This document shows positions 31,243 through 39,509 of a stretch of 64,000 nucleotides of DNA, one piece after another. The notes beneath the pieces are model-generated. The model did no database searches. It had not been told where the DNA came from and saw only the letters and a list, made by a program, of their open reading frames with translations. Each line of letters starts with the position of its first letter. The stretch's first letter is position 1. The stretch comes from Porphyridium purpureum (taxonomy: Eukaryota > Rhodophyta > Bangiophyceae > Porphyridiales > Porphyridiaceae), in contig VRMN01000017.1 in NCBI GenBank assembly GCA_008690995.1, positions 1 through 64,000 of the forward strand. The letters run 5' to 3'. Made by a program: the position numbers and the translations under genes.

Positions 31243-32231
31243 TTCACCGCGTCGAGTTTTTTTTCCCTCTTCCTCTGCCACGGCGCTCTGTCACGCCCCT
31301 CCTGCTGGGCAGAAACTCCCCGAGTTCGGACTTAGCGAGACGTAGTCGTGTGGGTCTGTGTGAAGCGCAATCGACGTACGACGCGGACTGGAACCCGCAC
31401 AGACTGTCGCTCGCATAAACGCGGGAGCTTTTCAGCGTGGGCGAGTCGGGGGCGCTCCGTAGACGCGCAAGCGGCTTATTGAGTGGAAAGCGCTCTTGAA
31501 TGGGACACGCACAAATGCGGTTGTGATGGGCAGTCGCACCCTCGACGACCACTGAGATGAGCGCGCGTGTGGAATGCAGTGATGCGAGTCTTTCACCGCC
31601 AGATGGCATGGCACGACCGACAACTCAATCTCAACGGCTTGTGTGGACCACAGGGTCGAGGCATCTGTCGTTTCTACCTTCAGATTATCGGCAAAGCGCT
31701 CGCTGGAGCCCCTGGCTACTTGCCCCTATCGCTGAATGGCTGACCGTAAGCTGTCTGGCACATCGCCATTGAGGTCGTATCAGCGCCGACAGCCAGGGCA
31801 CGTTTCGTATGATCGACCCAACAGCCTTCCCGCAAAGTGAGCTCGAATTCAAGCAGGGCGATGGTCAAAGTATACACATGCGAAGCGGACCTTGACGGGG
31901 CTACGTATGAACGACGACACGCAGAGTCTGCTAATCAGGTCGTCATTCGCACTGTCATCCTGCTGAGGTCGCCATGTAGTTGGATGCGATGCGAGTGAGC
32001 AACAGCGTAACACGGATCGCGACGGCTCGCCGCACCAAACATGTAGGACAGAAGATGAACAGAAAGAAGGCCTTCGGTTCCGGAAAACAAGCACAAAGAT
32101 ACGCAGTGGGCAGGAGATTAAAGGTTCAAGATCGTATTCATCGAGGTACAATTCGGAGCGTTCGAGCTCCGTGCCTGCGAGAGTAGTCTTCCAAGTGCCA
32201 AAGCTGTGGGACAATCAAATCCGATGTTGCT
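31243..32231. other. intergenic region without a recognised gene
   Basis: About 990 bp between the LYR gene promoter and the 3' end of the next minus-strand gene. Short frames only; a 68-codon basic frame at 31,980-32,186 (plus strand) does not match a family I know. Confidence 0.4.
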
Positions 32232-33239
32232 TTATCTGGTAGCTTCTGCTGTCGACGTCGCTGGCGGCGCGAGTACAGATTCGAGGTCACGCAATCGCTG
32301 CTTGATCTGCTTCTTTTCAGCATCCACTGCAGCACGAGCTGAGCGGCTGGCCGATTTCGCATCTCTTTGTTGCTGCTGTCGCCGTAACCGCGCCAGTCGG
32401 GCCTCCAGCACAGTATATTCAAGCTCCAATTCGTCGCGCTCTGAGAGTCTGGCACCTGCGTCGCTTTCATCATCTTCCTTGATCTCTGAAAATACCTGGA
32501 AAGGCTCTGGTGGCACAGGCGGTGCGAGCTCGCCGACATGTACTTTCTGGGCGATGTCACCCACCGGGTCATGTCTTATTGATGCAGCTGGAGCCGGCGC
32601 AGGAGCCGCCGCAGGCTCGGAGGCGCGGTACGGATTTGGCGCAAATGGCGAAATACTTGGTGGCGGAGGCTGCGGGTTCGCCTTGGCGTCACGAACGGAC
32701 TCCTCGTACTGCCGAACCAAATGAAACGCGCCGAAGAACAGCACCAGCGCGCCTGCATACTTGATCGCAAAACGCGCGTAAAGGTGCGGGTCGTTCATCG
32801 GGTTTTCCAGCATGGCGCGGCGCGTGTTCTCGCGCTCTGCCTCTTCCGCTTGTTTCGCTGCTCCAGCCGCCTCTACAGACTCGTGCGCTGGATGCGCAGC
32901 TTCAGACGCCGCTGGGCCTTCGCTGGGACGAGCGGACTGCGGCTGCGCAGAGGTCGATGTCGACGTCGACGCCGACGCTGCCTCCGACGCCGACAGTGCC
33001 GAACTTTGGTTGTTCATCGCCTTTGCACTCGTGCATCGCAGTCGACCACGCCCAGACAGAAGCATAAGTTCTTTCGCAGCCGTACGCATCTTTATATGAA
33101 AGCACCTCTCCATGCGGAGAGCGACAGGTTCAAGCGCGGCCAGGCGCACTGGCGTGGCCGCGGCCTCGAGCCAGACTCCAATCACATCCGAGCGCGCGCG
33201 CGCTGCGCGCGCCAAGCGCCCCGCCAGCGCAGCGCGCAT
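32232..33239 (-). CDS. single-pass membrane protein with coiled-coil C-terminus, function unknown
   Basis: About 335 residues from the chosen ATG. The N-terminus MRAALAGRLARAARARSDV has Arg and Ala without acidic residues, like a mitochondrial presequence. A Ser/Ala/Thr-rich region follows, then one hydrophobic helix (FAIKYAGALVLFFGAFHLV) around residue 165-185, a Pro-rich segment, and a C-terminal charged coiled coil (RDELELEYTVLEARLARLRR). This would suit an inner-membrane or organelle-envelope tether, but no family is recognised. The frame continues upstream to 33,347; that part is Cys-rich and less convincing. Confidence 0.55.
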   Translation of the reverse strand: MRAALAGRLARAARARSDVIGVWLEAAATPVRLAALEPVALRMERCFHIKMRTAAKELMLLSGRGRLRCTSAKAMNNQSSALSASEAASASTSTSTSAQPQSARPSEGPAASEAAHPAHESVEAAGAAKQAEEAERENTRRAMLENPMNDPHLYARFAIKYAGALVLFFGAFHLVRQYEESVRDAKANPQPPPPSISPFAPNPYRASEPAAAPAPAPAASIRHDPVGDIAQKVHVGELAPPVPPEPFQVFSEIKEDDESDAGARLSERDELELEYTVLEARLARLRRQQQQRDAKSASRSARAAVDAEKKQIKQRLRDLESVLAPPATSTAEATR

Positions 33240-33734
33240 GGTGTTCCCGAACTCAACCACAGCGGTGCGCGCGCAGAACGCCGAACCGCGCGAGACGTGC
33301 TCACAGCACTCACACAAACACGAACAACCAAACACACAGAAGCACACTCAACACAAGCACGTGCCACCACCCGACCCCGCCCCGCGCCGCCCCGCACCGC
33401 GCGTGACAAATTAGGGTTTCGTGGTAGTTTCATAGTAAAACGATGCTGTTTTATTATGGCCGAGTCGGAACAATTTTCGGTTTTTCCGGTTTTTTCGGTT
33501 TTTTCGGTTGCGGGGGAAGTGAGAGGTGGGAAAAGAGGGCAGCGGGCAGCAGCAGCTGGTGGTGGTGACTGCGCGGTGTAGTGCGGTCGCGATGTGGAAT
33601 CAGCTGGAGCGCGTGCGGCAGCGCGCGTCCGAGGCGCGCGACGGCTGCTGGCTGACGCGACCGCGGGCGATGAGGAGGATGAGGAGGGCGATGGAGCAGG
33701 AAGCACCAACCGTAGCGGCAGCCAGAGCGCCGAG
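33240..33734. other. divergent promoter region with a TTTTTCGG run
   Basis: Lies between two divergently transcribed genes. Four T-tract/CGG units occur at 33,474-33,508. An ATG at 33,592 opens MWNQLERVRQRASEARDG in a different frame from the gene downstream; it may belong to the real N-terminus of that gene. Confidence 0.45.
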
Positions 33735-36700
33735 ATGGCGCAGCATGCTGCGCGCGCCGGGCCTTCGTTGGAGCACGGCGGTGGAGAAAGTAGCTCTGAA
33801 GATATGCTGCGTGAGCTCAGCGTGCGCTGCAAGTTGCTCGAGGACGACAAGCGCGATCTCGAGGAGCAGCTCGTCGCGCTCGAGAACGTGGCTGACGAGA
33901 AGGCCGAGATCGAGACCATGCTCAAGTATGCAGAGGAGGAGAAGGACGCGCTGCGCGAGCAGCTCGAGAGCTGGGCGACCGAGAATGTCGAGACTGCTCG
34001 CGCCGCGAAACTGCTGGATGACATGACCGCGCAGCGCGACGCGCTGGCGAGCGAGCTGGCGATTGTTCAGGACGACCTGCGCAATCTCGTCCATGAGTAT
34101 AGCAGGAGCCGGGCACAGAACGAAGCACTCGCCAACGCCGAGCGCGGGCGCAAAGAAGCACTGGAGGAGCTTGAGCTGCTGCAAGCTGCGCAGACAAGTA
34201 TGCTAGACGCGCTCAAGACCATGACAAACGAGCGCGACGCGGCTGTCGCAACCGCAGACAAAATACGCGACAAGCTCAATGAGCTGCGCTCCAGTACGGA
34301 CGAGTCACTGCGCGAGCAGCTGAGGGACGCGCAGCGCGCTCTGGAGGCAAGTAGCACAGACCTTGAGACAACGCAATGTGACAACGCCGCTATGGTGGCG
34401 CGCGTGGATGAGCTCGAGGCGCATGCCGCGCGTTTGGAAACCGAACGTGAACAAATGTTGGAGCAAACGTCGGCTCTCAAAAATGCGCTGGATCGCGAGG
34501 TCGAGCGCAGCAAACGCAGCGAAGAGCGCAGTGACGAGCAGATTCAGACGCTACGAGCCCAGCTCGACGCAGCCGCTGTCGACCGCACGGCTGACGCCGA
34601 GGCTAGACGAAGCATGCAAGTTGAGCTGGACAGTACGCGAGCTGAATCGAAGCGGTTTGAATTTGAGCACGCGACGTTGCAGGCCCAGATTGCTGCACTC
34701 CAGGCGGAACTGGAGGACACAAAGCTGAGCAGCCATGATCACCAAGCCGAAGCGGGCGCAGCGCTCCTTGCTGCTCAGACAGACGTAGCGCGTATTGAAG
34801 AAGAACTGGCCAGTTTGCGCGCAGAGCACGAACAGACTGTCCTGACGATGAAGGAGCAACTCGCCGCCCGTGAGTCTGAGCTGGAGGCGGCGCGCGCGCA
34901 GGCCAGCGCGCTCGAGGCGCTCGAAAGCCAGCTCCGTGATGCTGTGCAACGTGCGCAGCTTCTGAGCGATGAAAGAAATGCGGCGCTAGAGGCCGCTCAA
35001 GCCGCCCAGGACTTTGCGGCGGGTGCGCAAGCAGATATGGCCAGTCTGCGCTCAGACTTGAGCCAGAAAGTGGAGGTGCTGGAAAGGCAGCTCGTCGCGC
35101 GCGACGATGAACTGGAAACGGCGCACTCTCAATGTAGCGCACTGGAGGCACAGGTGCAACAGATTAAGGGCGAGCGCGACGCAGCGCGCACGGAGCTAGC
35201 CGCGGCGGATATTGACTTGGTTGAGCGCAGCTCGGCCGTATCATACGCGTCGTCGTCTCGACATGAGGTTGAAGCCTTGGGCGCAGAACTGCAAGTGTTA
35301 AGGCAAAGTCTAGACAGTGCGCGCGCAGACGCACAGCGCGCAAGCAACGAGATGAGCGCTCAAGTTGAACAGCTGCGTGCTGCGCTGGACGCCCGCACAG
35401 CAGACGAAGCGCAGATCGCAGAGCGGCTGCGCGTGGCAGAGGCTGCAAAAGCGCAACTATCGGAGGAGCTCGAAGCTGCTCGGAGGGACGCGCAAGCCGA
35501 GCGCGACGCAGCACTGATTGACTTGCAAAACGCGCGCGGGCATCGTGAGCACGATATTGACACGCTTCAAGCAGAGTCTGTCTTGCGCGTCGAAGAGGAA
35601 CGCGCAAAGCGCGTTGCGGAAGTAGACGCGCTTCGCGTTGAGAAGGACGCCGCGTTGGCCGAGCTTGAACGGACGGCAGAGGAGCAAGTCGAGCAGCTGC
35701 GTGAGCAAGTGGAACGCGCCGAATCTGCATTGACGCAAATGCAAGCCCAGCAAACGGCCGCGGGTGCGGAACGCGAACGCGAAGTCGATGCGATCATTCA
35801 AGCGCACCTGCAACGCGCACAGCTAGCAGAGGCCGAGACGGATGGTCTGCGAAAACAGCTGCAAGATGCCGAGCAGATGAACGCCGAAATTTTGAATCAA
35901 AACGCAGCGGCAAGCGCCGAGGCAGAGCGTACGTTGCAGGCGTTGCAGACCGAGCTGGACGCAGCTCTTGTCGACTTGCGGAACGCTCGCTCCGATCATG
36001 AGCGCGAGGTGGATTCCCTTCGAGCCGACATTGCTTCTCGCGTTGAGGAGGAGAGCGCCAGGCATGTGGCAGAAATGAGCACACTGCGTGCCGAGAAGGA
36101 CGCTGCCTTGGCCGAAATGGAGCGAAACGCGGAGCAGCAAGCAATGCAGCTGCGCCAGCAAGTAGAGCATGCCGAATCTGCGTTGGTGCAGATGGAGGCG
36201 CAAATAAGCGCGGATGCAGAACGCAAAGCCGAGGTCGAGGCGATCATTCAATCACACCTGGATCGCACGCAGCGCGCAGAAGCCGAGGTGGACGCGCTGC
36301 GCGAACAACTGCAAGACGCTGAGCAGGCAAACGCCGAGTCTTTGAAACATCACGCGGCGGCGGGCGCCGAGGCAGAGCGGGCTTTGGAGGCTTTGCAGGC
36401 GAAAGTGGACGCCGCGGAGCGCGTGGAATCACAGCTGCGAGCCGATCACTGCGCACAAGTGGAGCGTCTCGAGCTCGCTGCGGCTGAATTACGGTCGCGA
36501 GTCGACGCGCTCGAGTTGGAGCGCAGCGAGCTTTCTGCGCGAGTGCAAGATGCGCAGCTCGAAACGGAACGTTTGCGAGCAGAAGCCTTGGCGGCTCGCG
36601 CGCAGATGGAATCTCAACTGCGTGAACGAGATGCAGGAGCACAAGCACAACAGCGCGAGCTACGAGAAGCGGGCGAGCAGCTTGAATCACTTGTGGCAGA

Positions 36701-37370
36701 AAAGCAGGCGCAGATGCAAGCCATTGAGCAGCTCAGCGCGCAGCTTGACGAGTCGAAGCGTGTCGAGTCGGAACTGCTTGCGGCTATGGGGGCGCTGCGG
36801 AAAGAGCTGGACGATGAACAGGCTCGGCAGCATTCCGAGCAGAGTGCGCGAGACGCGCAGACAAATACGAGCACGGCCGAGCTGCAGCGACTACAGCAAA
36901 CTGTGGTTGAAGCGAATGCGCGCACGCAAGCCATGGAAAGGGAACGAGAGCAGTGGAAGAGTCGCCTACAGGCACTTGAATCGAGCCTCGCGGAACGCGC
37001 GCGCGCGCGAGATGCGGCGGAGCGCGAGCTAGCAAGCGTTCGCGAGCAGCTGCGGCAAACATCCATTGAGCGCGATCAGGCCGCAGATCCGCCGGTGAGC
37101 GTTGCCGCGGTGGCGCTCGCTCGCGCCGTGTGCAGTGCGCAAAATCAAGATGCCGTGCGCCGCGCTGGCGAGCGTGCTCTCGCCTTTATGCGCGGCTCAG
37201 TCGTTCCGGCGGCTCGGCATACGTACAAACGTGTGATGGCGATGCTCAACCAGCCGGTGGAGAAGGACCCGAGCCACTCGAGCCCGACGCCTGGGGCCAC
37301 ACCGCGTGGAGGCGGGCCTGGCAGTGGTGCTACCACAGTGGCCATTGTGACACCAGACGAGGTGCCTTAG
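33735..37370 (+). CDS. very long coiled-coil protein (golgin- or tether-like)
   Basis: About 1,211 residues from the first in-frame ATG. Nearly the whole protein is charged coiled coil rich in Ala, Glu, Gln, Leu and Arg. Two adjacent copies of a 151-residue block begin near 35,511 and 35,964 (ALIDLQNARGHREHDID against ALVDLRNARSDHEREVD), so part of the rod grew by duplication. A short non-coiled C-terminal region (about 100 residues: VAALALARAV-like helix, then a Pro/Gly/Thr tail) ends the protein. There is no GRIP domain, motor head or transmembrane helix. The frame has coding character before the ATG (an acidic DEEDEEGDGAG stretch), so the annotated start is probably too short. Function unknown; membrane tether or structural filament are the usual roles of such proteins. 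Confidence 0.7.
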   Translation: MAQHAARAGPSLEHGGGESSSEDMLRELSVRCKLLEDDKRDLEEQLVALENVADEKAEIETMLKYAEEEKDALREQLESWATENVETARAAKLLDDMTAQRDALASELAIVQDDLRNLVHEYSRSRAQNEALANAERGRKEALEELELLQAAQTSMLDALKTMTNERDAAVATADKIRDKLNELRSSTDESLREQLRDAQRALEASSTDLETTQCDNAAMVARVDELEAHAARLETEREQMLEQTSALKNALDREVERSKRSEERSDEQIQTLRAQLDAAAVDRTADAEARRSMQVELDSTRAESKRFEFEHATLQAQIAALQAELEDTKLSSHDHQAEAGAALLAAQTDVARIEEELASLRAEHEQTVLTMKEQLAARESELEAARAQASALEALESQLRDAVQRAQLLSDERNAALEAAQAAQDFAAGAQADMASLRSDLSQKVEVLERQLVARDDELETAHSQCSALEAQVQQIKGERDAARTELAAADIDLVERSSAVSYASSSRHEVEALGAELQVLRQSLDSARADAQRASNEMSAQVEQLRAALDARTADEAQIAERLRVAEAAKAQLSEELEAARRDAQAERDAALIDLQNARGHREHDIDTLQAESVLRVEEERAKRVAEVDALRVEKDAALAELERTAEEQVEQLREQVERAESALTQMQAQQTAAGAEREREVDAIIQAHLQRAQLAEAETDGLRKQLQDAEQMNAEILNQNAAASAEAERTLQALQTELDAALVDLRNARSDHEREVDSLRADIASRVEEESARHVAEMSTLRAEKDAALAEMERNAEQQAMQLRQQVEHAESALVQMEAQISADAERKAEVEAIIQSHLDRTQRAEAEVDALREQLQDAEQANAESLKHHAAAGAEAERALEALQAKVDAAERVESQLRADHCAQVERLELAAAELRSRVDALELERSELSARVQDAQLETERLRAEALAARAQMESQLRERDAGAQAQQRELREAGEQLESLVAEKQAQMQAIEQLSAQLDESKRVESELLAAMGALRKELDDEQARQHSEQSARDAQTNTSTAELQRLQQTVVEANARTQAMEREREQWKSRLQALESSLAERARARDAAERELASVREQLRQTSIERDQAADPPVSVAAVALARAVCSAQNQDAVRRAGERALAFMRGSVVPAARHTYKRVMAMLNQPVEKDPSHSSPTPGATPRGGGPGSGATTVAIVTPDEVP

Positions 37371-37882
37371 CGCTGCGCACGCCCTGTGTCTGCGCTCTGC
37401 GCCCAAGCTGGCTGGGGGTATTGGCATGTGATGTAACGTTTGTCCGTGGCGACGAAACCAAAGTGGGCGCCCTGCGCACATCTTGTGAATTTCCAGTGCG
37501 GGCTCTTACCAACGTTCGCTCTCATGCGCGTCATACTGCACCTGTACATGTCCGAAGCAATGTGCGCGCTTGACGGCAACTTTCGTGCTCTATGAGAAGG
37601 CAGGGTTCATTAAGCTCATTTATAACCAACTCTTTGGAAACGACTGTTCACATGATCGTGCAGCTGCAGGGCTGTAAAACACGCACACGCCACACCAAAG
37701 AAAAAGGCGAATCGGGGCCGACTTGTGACATAGCCCTTGCGCGCTAATTTTAACCCCGAGCCCCAGTGACACATACACACATACAGTCTGCTTCAGAGGC
37801 AGCGTGACGTCATGCTCTCTTCTTTCTTTTGATACTCTAACTTTCTCCACACTTTGTTACTCGGTTTCTGCCCTTGTCCACG
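37371..37882. other. convergent 3' intergenic region
   Basis: About 510 bp between the stop codons of the coiled-coil gene (plus) and the linker gene (minus). Nothing else recognised. Confidence 0.5.
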
Positions 37883-39379
37883 TTAACCTCCGACGTTCAT
37901 TTCACTTCCGTCACCCGGGAAACCCTTCATAGGCTTCGCAGTCTCGTACAGATCCTTGAACGTCCTGGGTCCCTCCTCCTCCTCCTTCTCGGGCTTCTCG
38001 CGAAGCTTTTCTGTTCGGTCGCCCAAGTTGCGCAACACGGTGACCTTGATCTTCTTGTCGCCCTGTCCAATGGTGATTTCGTCCTCGTTCACTGGCTCCG
38101 GCCCTTTCTTCTTCGCGATCACCGGTGGCTTGACGTACACCTTTGCCTGGTAAGCCTGCAGCAGGGAGGTCGCCGGCGCGTCCGCCTCGGCGTCTTCCAG
38201 CGCAAGCGCGCGCTGCAGATCGACCACCAGCTGCTTCACTCGCTCCAACTGGAACTCCTTGACGCCAATGTCGGCGGCGACGCGGCGCGAGCGGCCGCGC
38301 ACCGTGTCGGCGCCTGTCTTGCCCCACTGGCCGGCGCCTACGCCCAGGAACTGGCCGGCAAACACCTGCGGGTTCTTCCCGTACAGAGGTCTGATGTCCA
38401 TATCGGCCGCCATGGCCGCAAAGGGCGCCAGAAAGGCGCGCGACGACGCGAGCGACGTGTACGCGGCGTCAAGCTCGATCTGGAGCGCGTTGGCCTTGCC
38501 CTGCGCAATGAGGAGCTCGCGCTGCAGCTTTTCGCGCGACACCTTGGGCACGTTGTACTTTTGCGACGGGTGCTCCGAGTTTGGAATCACCGGCAATCCG
38601 TCCACAATCTGGTGCGGCATGATGGCCGCCTTGTTGTTGAGTGGCAGCATGCTCATCATGGGCAGCTTCTTGTCGGAACGCGCCCAGCCGCCCTGCAACC
38701 GGCACTGCAGATTGAAGGTCGAGTTTGGCGCGTACGTGCCGCGGAAGCGCATGTACGGCACGGTGTCGAGCCCAAACACGTCCAGGTACTCCTCCGAGTC
38801 AAAGTACGAGTCGACCTCTGCGTCGTACCCGCCTGCGGCAAAGATTTCGTAGTGCTTGGACATTTCGGCCATGTCGAGCGGCGCGCGGCCCATAAAGTGC
38901 TTAAAGTTGAGCTCGATGAATCGGAATTGCGACACCGATTCGAAGAAGCGCTTCTTGTAGGTGGCCGACTTGGCGACGCCGCGCACAAAGTCGCGCGTGG
39001 AGATCGCGCCGACCAGGAACTGCGACTCGAGCGTGGCGAGCTCGGCGCGCTCCTCCTCCATGACGTACGCGTTGCCCATGACGTTGCGGTAGACGGTGCG
39101 CATGGTGGCCTCGCGGTCGACCTCGCTGAGCGAGGGGTCGCTGCGCCGGACCGGCCTGTCCTTGAAGAGGAACCGCGTGATAACGTTTGGCCCTGGCGCC
39201 GCCGGGTCGACGCGCGAGTAGCGATCGAGTCCGCCGGACGGCGACTCGAAGCGCACGGCGGTCGAGAAGGGCACTGCGGCCGAGCTGCCGCTGGACAAGC
39301 TGCGCGCGTCCGTCTGCATCATCATGCGCACCGCGCGCGGCTCGCCGCCGCCGCCGGGCATCGCTCCCACAAACGCCAT
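37883..39379 (-). CDS. phycobilisome rod-linker polypeptide, nuclear-encoded, plastid-targeted
   Basis: A 498-residue protein. The N-terminus MAFVGAMPGG with Phe at position 3, Arg-containing and nearly free of acidic residues up to about 22 (VRMMMQ), suits a red-algal plastid transit peptide. Residues about 70-205 form a phycobilisome linker domain (Pfam PBS_linker_poly type): YRNVMGNAYVMEEERAELA, ESQFLVGAISTRDFVRGVA, FIELNFKHFMGRAP and DSYFDSEEYLDVFGLDTVPY. About 290 further residues follow, with an extended stretch, a helix-rich part and a Lys/Glu-rich tail (EKLREKPEKEEEEGP). Linkers set the position of phycoerythrin and phycocyanin hexamers in the rods and tune energy flow. The long C-terminal extension is unlike short cyanobacterial rod linkers. 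The start was chosen at the transit-peptide ATG; the upstream frame is Cys/Arg noise. Confidence 0.92.
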   Translation of the reverse strand: MAFVGAMPGGGGEPRAVRMMMQTDARSLSSGSSAAVPFSTAVRFESPSGGLDRYSRVDPAAPGPNVITRFLFKDRPVRRSDPSLSEVDREATMRTVYRNVMGNAYVMEEERAELATLESQFLVGAISTRDFVRGVAKSATYKKRFFESVSQFRFIELNFKHFMGRAPLDMAEMSKHYEIFAAGGYDAEVDSYFDSEEYLDVFGLDTVPYMRFRGTYAPNSTFNLQCRLQGGWARSDKKLPMMSMLPLNNKAAIMPHQIVDGLPVIPNSEHPSQKYNVPKVSREKLQRELLIAQGKANALQIELDAAYTSLASSRAFLAPFAAMAADMDIRPLYGKNPQVFAGQFLGVGAGQWGKTGADTVRGRSRRVAADIGVKEFQLERVKQLVVDLQRALALEDAEADAPATSLLQAYQAKVYVKPPVIAKKKGPEPVNEDEITIGQGDKKIKVTVLRNLGDRTEKLREKPEKEEEEGPRTFKDLYETAKPMKGFPGDGSEMNVGG

Positions 39380-39509
39380 TGCTCCACGCCCGCGTCTTTT
39401 CCCCGCCACGACTCCACACCCCGCCCTGCAACCCCGCGTCTCCCTCTCTTTCTCTGTCGTGTGCTCTGTCCCTCGCTCCCTCTTCTCTCCCCGCACCGCG
39501 CCTTGCGCC

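Noticed and set aside
32721-33581. 286-codon plus-strand frame
   Set aside because: Antisense to the membrane-protein gene; Arg-rich, runs into the TTTTTCGG repeat.
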